Source: Patiria miniata
Taxonomy: Eukaryota > Echinodermata > Asteroidea > Valvatida > Asterinidae
Direction of reading: 5' to 3'
Assembly (NCBI RefSeq): GCF_015706575.1
Contig: NW_024037067.1
Location: 8,259,909 to 8,323,908, forward strand
DNA: 64,000 nt
Positions within the stretch are counted from its first letter, which is position 1. Every line of letters starts with the position of its first letter. Under the pieces are notes generated by a model. It was not told where the DNA came from, ran no database searches, and worked only from the letters and a program-made list of their open reading frames with translations. Shown here one piece after another: positions 1 to 11,553 of this stretch. Made by a program: the position numbers and the translations under genes.

Positions 1-1249
1 GAAAGAACATTTCAAAGTAGGCTATACGTTTACACCACTTTCCTTTAAAAACTGGCCACTTTTCGTAGTATCTTGTGTTATTCATGCGACTTTCGGGGTC
101 CACTTTTGCGACTCAAAAAAGTCGGGCTGTTCGCCGTGCTAGTTGTTGTAGTTTCTGCCGTCAGGGGTATTTCGCCTTTTGCGGACGTGTAAGAAATCAC
201 ATTTTGTACATTGATGATTGGTCACCTCTGTTTGTTAGCACGGTGCTGTGTACGTGTGTAATACTAGACACACACAACGTGTATCGTACATTGTATGAAA
301 ACGACAGGAAACACGTATCATACTGCGTCGTGTCCGATGTAAATATTCGCTCTTTTTTCGTCTTTTCTCAGGAACGAGAGTTAGACATTAGGCTGGTTTC
401 CTTTCAACCAGATGTTTGAAATAGGATAAGAAAACAATCCTGAACATTACATTTTCGAGGATTTCAGGACGCAGTGCCCCTTTAAAGGCAAAACGAAATA
501 TGTCGAAATATACTTAACAATTCTTTCGATTGTGAAATCAACTTATTTTTTTAGAAGCAATAGAAGAAAATCTACAATTGTTTTGCTTTAAATCGTATCA
601 CTTAAAATTAATGTGTTATTTTTCAGAATTATAAACATCACGTCTTCGAGCATTTTCAAGCGTTTTAAGTCACTTTAAAACGTCAGCTGCCGCGATTGTT
701 TGTGCACAAAATACATTAATATATCACAGAATTACAGGGTGGGTCCAACAGAAAGCGACCAGAATTAATATTTTTGTTTCCATAAAACTAAAACAATTAA
801 ATTTGATACACTAATAAAGCATGCACTAAACGAGCATGTTGTTCCACTCAAGTGAATAAAATATATAGAAATCTACCCATGTTATCAGAAATTATGATGT
901 TTTAATAAATATGACCCATTTTACAGCTGACCATGGTATATGCCAAATGTTTTAAAGGTTTTATGCTGAGTGAGAACCAGAGACTACACACATGAATAAA
1001 CATTGAAATGAGATTGTAATAATAGTAGTCGTCTGAAACATATTCTTTATTTGTAAGTTTTTGTGTTTTGTATAATGGGTAACAAATCAAGTGTTTCTCT
1101 GAAAAGATGATGGTGATTTCTGTCGGTTATCCTATGGGAGTTTTCATTCATTGATGAAGAAAGGAAACTGGCAATGGTTCATTGTATTTAAAATGTGTTC
1201 ATCAATACCTACACAAAATACCTCCTCTCTCTTTATGTAACATAGTTTT
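1..1249. other. No recognisable feature
   Basis: AT-rich sequence with only short chance reading frames. I see no exon with splice sites, no RNA gene and no clear repeat here. Confidence 0.5.
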
Positions 1250-1739
1250 TTTTCCACTTATTCTTTTTTGTTGTTATTGTAATTTTCCTAATTGAATTTT
1301 TTTTTTACTTTTATTTTTTTTGTTTCACCCTGATACCTATACCTATTTGCATTTCTCCCTCCGTCTACATATGCCTCCTTGTATCAACCGTGTGCGTCGT
1401 CTAAACATTATTTTTCCTCTATCATATAATATTATTCATTTCAAATTCTACTCATTACCATTTGTTCGCCCTTTGTCCGTTTATTTGTTTGTTCGTTTGT
1501 GCGTCCGTTATATTTCTTCTCTTCTGTAATTTGTACATATATTATGTTGTACTTATTTACTATCATACTACAAATGTATACCCCAGTATTGTTTATTTAA
1601 CTCTAAGGCATTCCCCTTACAAGCTTCGGCTTTTTGTGTTTATGCCTCCAACTACTGTTGTTGTTTTTTCTTCATGTAATCATTACAGTGTTTGTATGAT
1701 TTGGAAATAAATGTTGCATTGAATTGAATTGAATTGAAT
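1250..1739 (+). mobile_element. 3' tail of a 5'-truncated non-LTR retrotransposon (LINE)
   Basis: T-rich sequence ends in an AAATAAATGTTG motif followed directly by a pentanucleotide repeat, four copies of TTGAA (1719-1739). A simple repeat straight after a polyadenylation-like signal is typical of CR1/L2/RTE-like 3' ends. No reverse transcriptase remains, so the family cannot be assigned. The small reading frames inside are not convincing genes. Confidence 0.5.
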
Positions 1740-2599
1740 ACGTATTGCGTCGGTAAACGATCAGTGGTGGGCTGCTGAAGTTAGTGGTACGTGTCTTTCG
1801 ATTAATATAGAGATAACTGCTGATTATATTACTTGAAATTTCCATAGTCACCAGCAGTCAACAACCTGAACTGCTTCCTATGTTATTTTATTTTCTTATT
1901 TTGTCAGTTTCTTTGATCACCCTGTTGTGGGAATTTGTGCGTATTAAGATTTAACAATATGTCAGTTTAGGAAACATTGGGCCAGTATTTTTCTCGACCT
2001 TGACAATTTGTATGGCGTTTTCTTTTTTCGTCTCTTTAGTTTTCCAAAGATATCAATGAAAACGATTACCCATGTTAATATAGGTTTTTCCGGCCAATTT
2101 CACCAAGTTTTCGTTCAATTTAACGCCTGGCTCATTCGATTTAGATTGAAATTGAAAGATCATGCAGATCGGCATTCGACAATCAAAAAGAATCATTCAA
2201 TTTCACTATCGGAGCATTCTATCGCCTTTTAGCTTCACTCGTCCCTATCAAAGATGCAGTCATATTAAAAGTATCGCGTTGTTCATTCAATTTCGTCTAA
2301 ACCATTAGTAAGGGGTTGATCGGGCATTCGTTTTCATTAATGGGCAAACATGTTTCACATTTTGTCAAACATCTTTTAAGACTTCATACGTATGTATTCC
2401 TTAGCGTAAATCATATGTAATGACTTCAAACCGTAGATTGACTTTCTTTCTTAAAGGGTATGTGCAATGAATCTTTCTCAGGAATTCTTTTTGCGCAACT
2501 CTGTGAAATGTAAAAAAACTACACATTTGACAACACTTTTGGGGTAAATATTATTGCAAATGTGCACTTCTTTAAGCATTAAGTTTCCATGTTTTTCCG
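1740..2599. other. Intergenic, no gene seen
   Basis: No supportable gene. Positions 2079-2100 resemble, in inverted orientation, 4290-4311 (about 20 of 22 bases), and weaker inverted similarity continues inward. This may be a decayed outer inverted repeat enclosing the elements at 2.6-3.8 kb. Confidence 0.4.
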
Positions 2600-2945
2600 G
2601 ACTAACGCTGTTACTGTGATGTCATTTCAGGAAGACACTGTTCAGTTCAGGTTTTTTTCTTTCAAATTATTCATCCAAAATTTGCTAATTGAAAACATTT
2701 GTGGGAAAGGGATGGTTATGGGATGGCTTACTACCATGTACTGACACATCATATAATCACCACATAAAAGAAATTTATGACAGCAAAATATCCAAAATTC
2801 TATCAACTTTTTTCGCTGAAATAGCCGTGTAACATTAATCATGCTCGAAATGCCATCACAGGTTTTCTAATGAATATGAAACTTTGCATTAGCATAAAAA
2901 CGGAGAAGGCACCAAAACACCCCTCAAAATGGAAAATAAACTTGC
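2600..2945 (+). repeat. Dispersed repeat family R1, copy A
   Basis: Shares long blocks with 26690-27060 (opposite orientation) and with the right part of 61785-62010. The common landmark is GATGTCATTTC followed by GAAGACACTGTTCAG. Copies A and B also share a GCATTAGC.TAAAAACG block and a GGCACCAAAAC block about 250 bp away. No coding potential is evident. It is probably a non-autonomous transposon. Confidence 0.65.
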
Positions 2946-3111
2946 AAATACGGTCAAATGTGACACAAAGATATATTTTCAAGGTTTGCATTGAAAAGTT
3001 TGCAAGGGCCCTGTGAATATGGTAAGTGTTCGGTCAGACATACGCAAGAAAACATTTAAGAAATAACGCAAGAGAAGTGTTCCCGACGGTACAACCATTG
3101 CCAAACATACC

Positions 3112-3763
3112 GTCACCGACACCACGAAGTAACACCCATCTACATACCAGTAAAAACTAGTAATCGGAGAAAACGGCAACTAAAGTTGAACGCCTTCTAA
3201 AACAACACTTTGCGTCAAAACGACAGAGTGTTTTCAGTTGGGTTTCTCGTTGTGGACACTTGATGAATTGAATTTATTAAATCTGCTGTTTTTCACTCGT
3301 TTGTGTATTAAATAAACAAGAAATAAGAGAAAAAAGATGAGTGTTAGTTCGTGAAACCGAAAAAGCTGCGAAACTGTAAATTTTCGTTTTCACGAAGTAA
3401 CACTCTTCAATGTATTTAACACGAGGAAAGTGCAACTTCAGGTCAGCGCGCGCGCGCTCATACAACTTGTTACAAGAAGAGTGTTACTTCGTGAAAATGT
3501 TTTTGCTCACTTATGAGCAGAGTGCGCGCAATGCATTGCAATGGAAAATGGAACTTGAGTGTTACTTCGTGAAAACGAAAATTGTCACTTTTGCGCAAAA
3601 GTTGCCATGGATACTTAGCGTAATTATTAAAGTAAAGCTCTTGAAGCTTTGAAACTTCGTGCAATGGTAGGCCTTGATGAATAATGTTTAAAAATCCAAA
3701 AAACTGAAAATCGAAAAAAATATGCTTTAACACGGTAGAGTGTTACTTCGTGGTGTCGGTGAC
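3112..3763. mobile_element. TIR element family T1 (652 bp) with repeated subterminal motif
   Basis: Bounded by inverted termini: GTCACCGACACCACGAAGTA on the left and the reverse complement, ending GTGTCGGTGAC, on the right, about 26 bp in all. Inside, a GTGTTACTTCGTGAAAACG-like motif recurs near 3345, 3390, 3480 and 3560 in both orientations, so the terminal sequence has been copied inward. No transposase is present. No target-site duplication could be fixed. Related copies lie at 5902-6262 and, as a lone end, at 49438-49461. Confidence 0.75.
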
Positions 3764-5197
3764 ATGTCCCGATGTCTTACACGTCAAGAAATCGTCAACG
3801 TAAAAAAGCGTTTAAACAAGTAGAAAAGATCAACAGTGAAAAAGAAATTATCTTAGTCCCTTTCAATTCATTATTTTGTTACATCTTGTTTCCCTCATAT
3901 CAGTTGATTTGTAACATTGTACATTTTACGGTCGTCAAGATTTTTTTTTGGGGGGGGGGGAATGAACCTCGGAGAAAAATAGGAAAAAAATATTGATTAA
4001 AAAATCTTACTAATTTAAATGATCAAACGATGAAAGCGATTGCCCATAAACGAATAAGAAACGAAAAGCATGGTTATACGTTATAAGCGCACAGATGTTC
4101 GCTAATTTTTGTCTTGAATGCACCAAAACGAAATAGGCTGCCCGAAAAAGAACATTCACAGCAAAATCTTGGCTGCCTAAAAATGAAATTGAATGAACCC
4201 CAAATGAAAAAGAAACCCCCATTGGACCACATGTGCAAAACTCACGCGAAATTGAATGGCTGATAATGAAACTGATTAGAAAAATTCGGAAATTCGCCGG
4301 GAAAACCTATACTTCCTTGCTGAAAAAAAAAAATCGTTTACATCTGGCAAATAAAGGGATGTTTTTGTTGATCCTCTAGTGAGCAAGATTCGCCGATGTT
4401 TGATGCGGTGGTAGGGGGCACCGTGTCGCAATACGTGTCAGAGTAGTCGCCATCTTGGATTATGGACTGGTTTTCATGGTTTCCTACTTCCCGCAAGGAA
4501 AGACCTGTGACGTTCAGATGAAAAGGAGGAAAGCCAATTTAGTAAAGTAGCAACTTGACTTCAAATTTCCCAAGAATTTCTTACTGGGATTTCTGACACT
4601 TGGTGGCGCTGTGCCCAAATTTAGACGTTCCTTGTGATTGAATTAGTCCCTGCAACTATATTGCTCAAATAATTTCATGCATTTGCAATTGTGTTCATTT
4701 TGTTTTCTATATTGCCAAGTAAAGCGAGGGGGCAAAATTCATCCTCTATGAAACAAGTGCGAATGCACGACAAGCTCTGGCCGTCTTGCATGAAAGTCTT
4801 GCATGAAATTATACAATTATTACTCACTTGGTCGTGATTGTCAGTTAAAATAAGAATTTCCCATTTTGTTGACAGTCACAATGTAAAATATCAGTGACCT
4901 TCATAATGCAACTGTATCCTCACTCCGACGCCCTGAGACTCGTTAAAATGACATGGGGCCAGACGCAGAGGTGATGTATAGTGACCTTTGTATGGAAGCC
5001 CCCTAACTTCCTAAATTCGTAGCGCACGAAAATACCACTTGACTATCACATCACCGCACATTTTCTTGCCTTTATGGAAACAATCTAATAAACAATGTCA
5101 CGAATTATTACAAACACTTTTTGTCAAGTATTTAATGTAGGCCTATTTTTTTTGACAGTTACAATTTTGTACTTACAATTTTAAGGATGAGTGGGGG
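3764..5197. other. Intergenic, no gene seen
   Basis: No exon or RNA gene recognised. It contains a poly-T/poly-G junction (about 3942-3960) and decayed repeat-like sequence. Confidence 0.45.
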
Positions 5198-5345
5198 TTC
5201 GTTTTTGGTCAATATTTTTTAGGGGGACCGACCGACCGACCGATCGACAACCGAGTGACTTACAGAAGCTCTGTTACCAGAGCTTAAAAAATCTTACGCT
5301 GTCTGTAAGTCTGTCTGTCGTCAGTCTGTCTGATGTCTGTGTGTC
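5198..5345 (+). repeat. Dispersed hairpin repeat H1, copy 1
   Basis: A GGGGACCGACCGACC-type run is followed by the perfect hairpin AGCTCTGTTACCAGAGCT (7-bp stem), then a CTGTCTGT-rich tract. The same order of motifs appears in reverse orientation at 47960-48063, so this is a dispersed repeat and not a chance palindrome. Confidence 0.55.
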
Positions 5346-5901
5346 ACTTGTTTTTTAAAGGCCTAAAGAGTGGTGCAGAAGCACAAAATGCAAGGATTAA
5401 TGGAGAGGCTTGGTCACTGTATGCTGGTGCTTAAATGGTATGTATATATACACATTCAAAAAGGTTACCAAGTGCGCCCTCAGTTTCTATACCTAAAAGT
5501 TTTGCAAGTGATTTGCATGTTTTCATTTAACACTTTGATTGTAAGGTGACCTTTGTGCTTCCCGCGCAAGCGCACTTGTATCAAGTTTCCTCCTGTAGGT
5601 TTCGAGCTGAGAAGACCAGCACTAATTTTCTTTGGAATTTGTATAGGCGCATGGCTCTATTGGTATTGTTATTGGCATTGTGAGTGTTATTTTCGGGACC
5701 GGGTGATTCAATATTGTATTGTAACGTATGTAGACAGTATTGCCAGGCATGTGTTGACATTTGACATTCAGGTTGCATTGTGCCATTTTATTGTACTATG
5801 GGCCTACTGTTAAAGTGTGTCTTATAATGAATACATTTAAATTCAGGAGATAGTCGTCATGATAGTCCTTGTTTTATTGCATATTTTGATTTTACAGAAC
5901 C
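5346..5901. other. Intergenic, no gene seen
   Basis: Nothing recognised. Overlapping frames on both strands (5553-5813 plus, 5581-5778 minus) lack domain features. Confidence 0.4.
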
Positions 5902-6262
5902 GAGTGTGTTTCGTTATCACGAAGTAACACTCATGTACACTGTGCGATGACTCGGTCATTTTCGTTTTCACGAAGTAGCGCTCACCTTTATTTCACCATA
6001 TGCAGTTTGAAGCCATTTTATTAAAATGTTCTGTAATCCTACAAGAATACGGATGAATTACATTTCTGTCAATCGTTTTAAAACGTTTTTATCCAACTAG
6101 TATTACAGTGTTGTAACTTTGTGAAAACGAAAATCGTTTGCGCCAGTGTCCAATGTGCGCGGGCACGCTTGAGTGTTTTCGTGAAACCAACATTTGTCAT
6201 TAAGCGGTTTTCGCGGAGTAACACTGAAGTGGACTTGCGTGTTACTTCGTGGTATCGGTGAC
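5902..6262. mobile_element. TIR element family T1, diverged copy
   Basis: Contains CACGAAGTAACACTC at the left (about 5918-5932) and its inverse, GTGTTACTTCGTGGTATCGGTGAC, at the right end. Further decayed copies of the motif lie between. The outermost GTCACCGACACC block is missing on the left, so this copy looks truncated there. Confidence 0.6.
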
Positions 6263-6557
6263 GATAATGCACCGATTTCATTGTCCTCTAAAGTCACGGT
6301 TGGCACGTAAAAAAAAATTGATTTGTTTGTTTTTTTTTGTGTTTTTTTTGGCAAATTCCGTGTGCTTTTTCAGACCTTGAATAGTTACGTATTACAACAT
6401 CAACGGTGAAAACACACCAAAACGTATCGCCATCACGCAAACACAATATTGATGATGAAAAATGGGTTTTCACCAGAGAATGACCATGCCCACTCAGGTC
6501 AACATGCAAATTGGGTTACAGTAAATATAGGTATATTACTCCGCCCAGCTAGTGGTT

Positions 6558-6584
6558 GCCGCGCAAAGCGCGGCATCCCGCTAG
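6558..6584 (+). mobile_element. Probable Helitron-like 3' terminus
   Basis: A perfect hairpin GCCGCGC-AAA-GCGCGGC (6558-6574) is followed six bases later by CTAG and then T. Helitron elements characteristically end in a 16-20 nt GC-rich hairpin a few bases before CTRR, inserted ahead of a T. The 5' TC end and any Rep/helicase gene are not identified, so this is a non-autonomous copy at best. Confidence 0.5.
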
Positions 6585-7551
6585 TTATTTACAAAACAAC
6601 TGATGATTATTCTGTCGATTTGAAAGTAACAACACGGAATCACACTTACCGATAGAATCACGATCGCCTGTTCCGATGTTCACTTGTTTGCCTTAAAATA
6701 AAAATAGAAATGAAAATAGAAATGTCAAAATTTGGCATAATTTGGATTTCTGGGTTTTTCAAATTGACATGAATAGTTCATGTTTATTTAATGTATTATA
6801 CGACGTAGGAGTGTGACGTCACGCGGGGTCGTCTCCAATAGTGACCATTCCACACAATGTCTCGTCCACACAATGTCTCGTCCGCCATTTGTACCACAGG
6901 ATATTTATATGGGCGATTTAGGTGAACATTTTCTAGTTTATATCCCAGACATTAAGAATAATTAAAACTGGAAATGGGACAGTGCTTCATAACTGGCTGT
7001 ATTCATCACTTACAACGTGACGGATACCCGTTATTTTTATTTTCCAACGGATTAAAAGTTGATGAAAAAGTACGTGGGCACGGTACTATCGCTATAAGTA
7101 ACACCAGGTTTGTGTGGAACGCCTGACCTCGGCAACGCGTGACCTGAGAGGCGTATGGCACAACCACTTCTACGGCGTATTCACCAGTCTGGTTCCCTGA
7201 CCTGGCGATTCCCCGACGCCCTGACGTCTAAATTGTTGATCAGGTAACCCGCCAGCAGGCTGAAATTAGACAGGACGGCCTTTTTTTCAAAGCTCGGCTT
7301 TGTTTCCGGTTGAGCTTTATTATTAAAAGCTGTTAATGTTCCGATCAAATTTTGAGCAGGAATCTTCAAAGTTAAGGACCCAAACTAATAGCAGACGAAG
7401 CCGAAATGAAGACACCGTCGAACCGTCGTCAACTTCAAAAATACGTGACGCTGCGTCATGTAGCGCAGCAAAGCTAAGCCCCTCGTACGATCCGAGTGCA
7501 TACGTGATGCAGCAAGTCGTATTGAATTTCAAGTTTTCTAAATGCAAGTAA
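6585..7551. other. Intergenic, no gene seen
   Basis: No supportable gene. The reverse transcriptase expected upstream of the Penelope-like remnant is absent: just before 7552 the sequence does not read as RT in any frame. Confidence 0.45.
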
Positions 7552-8454
7552 GACAACCTCCAGCTCTTCTTGGAACACCTCAACAAGCTTCACAGCAGCA
7601 TTCAGTTCACCATGGAATAAGAAAGAGATGGCAACATCTCATTCCTTGACTTTGTGATGTCCAGAAAGCCAGACGGAAGTCTTGCTCGCAGTGTCTACCG
7701 CAAGCCTACCCACGCGGACAGATACCTGCACAGCAACTCTTTCCACCGCCCAAGAATCAAGTCCTCCGTCAACCGAGCCCTCGTCCGCAGAGCGTACAAC
7801 GTCTGCGACGATGAACACCTACCTCAAGAACTCCATCACAGCACCACAGCACTGCAGCGCAGCGGATACCAGCCCAGCCAAGTCAAGACTCAAGACCCAA
7901 GAACCATTCCCGGCCGTAGGGTCTCCTATACCTCAAGCCAACTAGTTAGGGCCCCTAGTTCCATCACCCTCCCTTACTTAGGCACCACTTCTCATCACAT
8001 CCAACGCATCCTCCAAAAGCATGGAATTCGAGTCTTCCACACAGCCCCTCTGAAGATGCAGAACCTGCTGACTTCACACAAGGATCGGTGTGACCCAGAA
8101 TGCAGACCTGGGGTGTACAAGATTCCATGTCAATGTGGCAAAGTGTATATCGGCGAGACTGGCAGGGACCTCCCCACCAGACTCAATGAACACAAAGCCT
8201 ATGGCAGGAAGGGAAACTTCGAGAAATCTTCCATCGTCAAACACTCCCACACCGAGGACCACCCGATCAACTGGAGCCAAGCAGAACTACTCACTAGCAT
8301 CGACCGCTGGTACCCCCGACACATCAGAGAAGCCATCGAGATCATCAAGCATAACACTGTTCCCCAAGACATCGGTTTCTACATCAGCGAAATTTGGCGC
8401 CCCATCCTCAAGTCCAAGTCCGATGGGTCTCCTATACCCTATAGGACAACTTAG
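7552..8454 (+). pseudogene. Penelope-like retroelement polyprotein, 3' part (RT thumb region plus GIY-YIG endonuclease)
   Basis: The frame opens with the segment that follows the RT palm in Penelope-like elements: FLEHLNKLHSSIQFTME, a TAA stop at 7618-7620, then ISFLDFVMSRKPDGSL and VYRKPTHADRYLH. Numbering from Met at 7654, the C-terminal half carries a Cys pair (DRCDPEC), GVYKIPCQCG, KVYIGETGR with the YIG tripeptide near residue 166, an Arg-rich RDLPTRLNEH helix, and a late REAIEI acidic residue. These are the landmarks of the GIY-YIG nuclease that Penelope-like elements use for target nicking. The 5' RT core is missing and the in-frame stop separates thumb from nuclease, so the element is dead. 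The nuclease frame itself is open to its natural stop. Confidence 0.88.
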
Positions 8455-8760
8455 GTTCAGTTCTCGCCTATGGGTCATCTATACCCTGAGCTCCTTCCCC
8501 TTTGCCCCCTCACTGTGTACTGACACGCTCCAGTGATCATCCAGCGTCCTTCAGTCAACTTGCATCCTTCTCAGCTTCACCGGTTTCGAGCTTCACCAGT
8601 TTGCATCCTTCTCACGCCTCACCGCACCCCTCCTTATAACATCGCATCATGACGGGCAGAGCATATGTTCGAAACGATGAGTCCCTCCGGTTCTTTTCAG
8701 AACCACACATACTCACTAAAGAAATTTATTGACATGGTGCTACCGCAAACTTATCTTGTC
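8455..8760 (+). mobile_element. Penelope-like element 3' untranslated region
   Basis: Non-coding continuation of the element after the endonuclease stop. The stretch around 8650-8710 (GACGGGCAGAGC..., GTTCGAAACGATGAG..., TTTTCAGAACCACACATACTC) has the character of conserved Penelope-like 3' ends. The exact terminus is not visible. Confidence 0.5.
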
Positions 8761-8879
8761 TTAGTATCTTTCCACCATGCAAACCTTCAAATCTCATCAA
8801 ACCAGGAAGTGAATACTGATTTAGTTCGGAGGGGATGTTCATTGTGAAGTTAAATAACATATGAAACTATGGAAAATAT

Positions 8880-10010
8880 AAGTGTATGTGTTCATCACAC
8901 CGAACTTCCGATTTGATGACGTCACAGTATTTGGACGCAAAAGGTGAACATTGTAATGGTATCGTTATTTGGGCTAAGATATACGACATGGATCAAATTA
9001 TAGAATTAATTTTAAAATGTGATCGTTGGCTAATTCTCATAGAAGTAACTTCCGGTCTGATGACGTCATGAATTTTAAACCTTGCCAAGTTATCTGTGGT
9101 TAATCAAAGAATATCAAGGGGCGATTTGGTAAAATTGAAAACTATGGTTTTAAAATTAAAGAAAAGAAACACTATTTTATATGCTGCTAGGGGGCGCCCT
9201 TTCGGTTGATGACATAATCACACTGTTTTTGTGTCTGGCATTCCGTACTTAACAACTTCATAATATATATGTTTGTAGTAAAATGCTTCCGTTTTTTAGC
9301 TATGTTCAGTTTTATTGCACTTCCGGTAACACTAGAAGTAAAGGTCAATCCGTTTTGTGTCCGGGAACACGAAATGTTTCTCACGGCATAGTCTACAACC
9401 TCACGAAAAAAAGGAATACGATACTCTATGTAGTTCAAAAGATATAACGCAAACTATTTTGTCAAAATTTGCCCTTAAATCGCTTGTAATTTGATACCTG
9501 ATGACGTCATGATGCCGTTATCTTCGTTACATGGAACAAGTTCACACAAGGTTTTGTGAACATACCGTAAACCGTTACGAAGAAATTTTGCTTTGTTGTG
9601 ATTTCAGGCTAACGTTTTCATTTTAAATTCACCTATCTTTGACCGTCCGCTAGACCCGGAAGTAAAGGTCAAGCGAGTTTACGTACACGACAAAAATGTT
9701 TATCAATTAATGGTCTGATTACAGAATACAAACATCATTGATTACTTTGTTCAAGAGTTATAGATGAACGAAATTGGTCACTTTTTCAGCTAAAATCGCT
9801 GGTTATTTGACACCCGCTGACGTCATAATGACGTCAGAGTAATATGCACCAGTTGGGATGAGGGTCGATATATATTGAAAGTTACAAGTTCATATCAAAA
9901 CCGTTTCGGGAGAAAACCCGCGGAAACGTGCTGTGCAGAAGAAAAACGAAAGAAAGAAAGATTAATCCTAACAGATCCAAAGAGTGGTCGGGTTGTGCCC
10001 GACCACTCAA
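8880..10010. repeat. TGACGTCA-rich repeat block 1
   Basis: AT-rich DNA with TGACGTCA palindromes at 8917, 9061, 9502, 9818 and 9829, often near ACTTCCGG/ACCCGGAAGT. The same combination recurs in the 21.4-26.2 kb region. The block ends near a perfect 11-bp hairpin at 9982-10008 (GAGTGGTCGGG / CCCGACCACTC, 5-nt loop). I read this as a non-coding repeat family. Whether any palindrome binds CREB/ATF proteins is unknown. Confidence 0.5.
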
Positions 10011-10051
10011 TAAGTGAAAAAGTTGTCCGTAAAGCTCATTATGTGGAATAC

Positions 10052-10375
10052 CTTGATAGATGAACATAGACGCATTGTCGCGTAGACGAAACGAATGCGC
10101 CGTGCAGGCCACAAGAGCGCTCTCAAGCGGCAAGCCGTGGTTGCGATCAATCACAAGAGTCGAGTGAATGACGCATCCAGAAACATTCACTGCTTGAATT
10201 GTGTAGCTGGCGCCCGCTGCGGCTGCCAAATTCTCCCGACTCATGTTGTTCTGGTTGTTCTTGTGGAGTAAACTCCATGTGATGACGTCACCGTCGGCCG
10301 TGCATTCCAAACGGATTGGCCCGTCAGTGAGGCTGTCGTGGGTCATTGTGAAGTTGGTAATCCTAGGGCGCCAAT
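10052..10375 (-). CDS. Internal exon: immunoglobulin-like domain
   Basis: The exon starts after a TTTGTGTAG acceptor and ends at a CAAG|GTATTC donor. It is 324 nt, both boundaries are phase 1, and it encodes about 108 residues. The domain shows an Ig pattern: IRLEC (B-strand Cys), VITWSLL (core Trp) and ESALVACTAH (F-strand Cys). N-glycosylation sequons occur at NFT, NMS, NVS and NAS. A 1-1 phase exon holding one module is typical of shuffled extracellular domains. It joins in frame to the laminin-G-like exon at 10815-11553: G plus AT makes an Asp codon, giving ...CGTID-WRPRITNF. If the donor is not used, the frame reads on to a stop at 9882 through a hydrophobic LLGLIFLSFVFLL stretch, but that sequence falls in repeat DNA. 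The protein's identity is not known. Confidence 0.72.
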
Positions 10376-10814
10376 CTACACAAAGATAAAACAAGGAAAG
10401 CACGAAGCTCATGAAGTGCAAACAACACCAACCCACAACAAACCACCATAACCACAACAGCCACATCCACCAGCACCATAACAATTACAACTAACCCCAC
10501 AAGTACAACCACAACCACCGCGACCACATCATCCACCAAACAAAAGTAACCACCACAACCACCACAGCAGGAAAAGTAACGTCAGCAAAAACAACACTGA
10601 GCAACAACACTACAGCAATAACAGCAATAACATAACAGCAACATCGGCACCAACAGCATCAATAACAAACAACAACAATGTATCAAGATCTTTCGCAAGA
10701 AAGCTAACCTCCGTTTTGTTTGTCGACAGAAATTGCACATCGGATATATTTCCTGGTAATATTTTATTAAACGCCACAAACTGTATCAAATTCAGGTATT
10801 AAACGGTATACGTA
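10376..10814 (-). other. Intron between laminin-G-like and Ig-like exons, with triplet-rich tract
   Basis: Bounded by GTACGT (donor side, 10814) and TTTGTGTAG (acceptor side, 10376) on the minus strand. Positions 10395-10680 are a degenerate CAA/CCA-rich tract on the plus strand, with no coding evidence. Confidence 0.6.
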
Positions 10815-11553
10815 CCTATAGTTCCACACTTGTACAGGTTTGCTATCTGTTGTGACCTCAGAAGACCGTCAAACACAACCAGATTGCTGTATGCCGCAGA
10901 GCCACTGTACGTCTTAACGTTATTGATTGTACATGTATTTGGCATACATGTATTTGGCATGCCGATGTAAAGATGAGTGAATTTGTCCGATTGAGTTGTT
11001 GTAGTTGGGTTGTTAGTCTCGTCCGCACTGACCATCTCCCCATTGACAAATAATTGCACGTCTATGCTCCTCGTGCCTGACAAGTCCGCCGTGAATGCGA
11101 GATGGAACCACTTGTCCAGCGGTATCTTACTTTTGTCATATTTATATATAAAATACGTTTGTTCGGACTTTGCCAGAATCCAGAATCTCTGAGAGCTGTC
11201 TCTATACATTAAAGCTATTCCACTGGCATAATGAGTCTGTCCGCCAGAGCTCAAGTAATACCAGTCGTTTTTGTTCACAGGTGTGTCGATTTTCAACCAA
11301 ATTGACCAGGTCACACTTTTAGACTCACACAGTCCAGGGTCTGAGACACAGCTCCCTGCAAAGTCTCCAAGATCTAAGTAGGACCCAACTGGTGAGTACA
11401 CTGCGCATGGTTGCTCCACTAGCCCTGGGCCAGGAACCCTTTGAGGAGTTCCTTCAACTCGATACGACTCGTTTATACCTTGGTTATTCTCGCACGGAGT
11501 GACGTCACTCATTTGGCCGAAGGGTATGTCCAGAATTGGTTCCAAGTCCGAAA
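10815..11553 (-). CDS. Internal exon: laminin-G/concanavalin-like (LamG) domain
   Basis: The exon runs from an AAATTTCAG acceptor to an ATAG|GTACGT donor, 739 nt, phase 1 at both ends. It is internal: no ATG opens the frame, which starts FSDLEPILDIPFG. The LamG_3-type fold is indicated by VTWSIWLKID, WYYLSSGGQTH, the WFHLAFTADL core strand, VQLFVNGEMVSADE, LYIGMPN and a terminal LVVFDGLLRSQQIANLYKCG. In this family that last segment pairs with the N-terminal strand. The domain probably binds carbohydrate or protein outside the cell. An exact 15-bp tandem duplication (10931-10945 / 10946-10960) repeats MPNTC in frame and adds a cysteine. The downstream Ig exon joins in frame. The signal-peptide exon was not found nearby. 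Confidence 0.75.

Noticed and set aside
8660..8700. Hammerhead ribozyme in the Penelope-like 3' region
   Set aside because: GAAAC and GATGAGTCC are present next to each other, but I could not draw the three stems and cleavage site. A covariance-model search would decide.
9882..10051. Transmembrane tail following the Ig-like domain
   Set aside because: The hydrophobic read-through lies beyond a good GT donor and inside a repeat block with a strong hairpin, so an intron is more likely.
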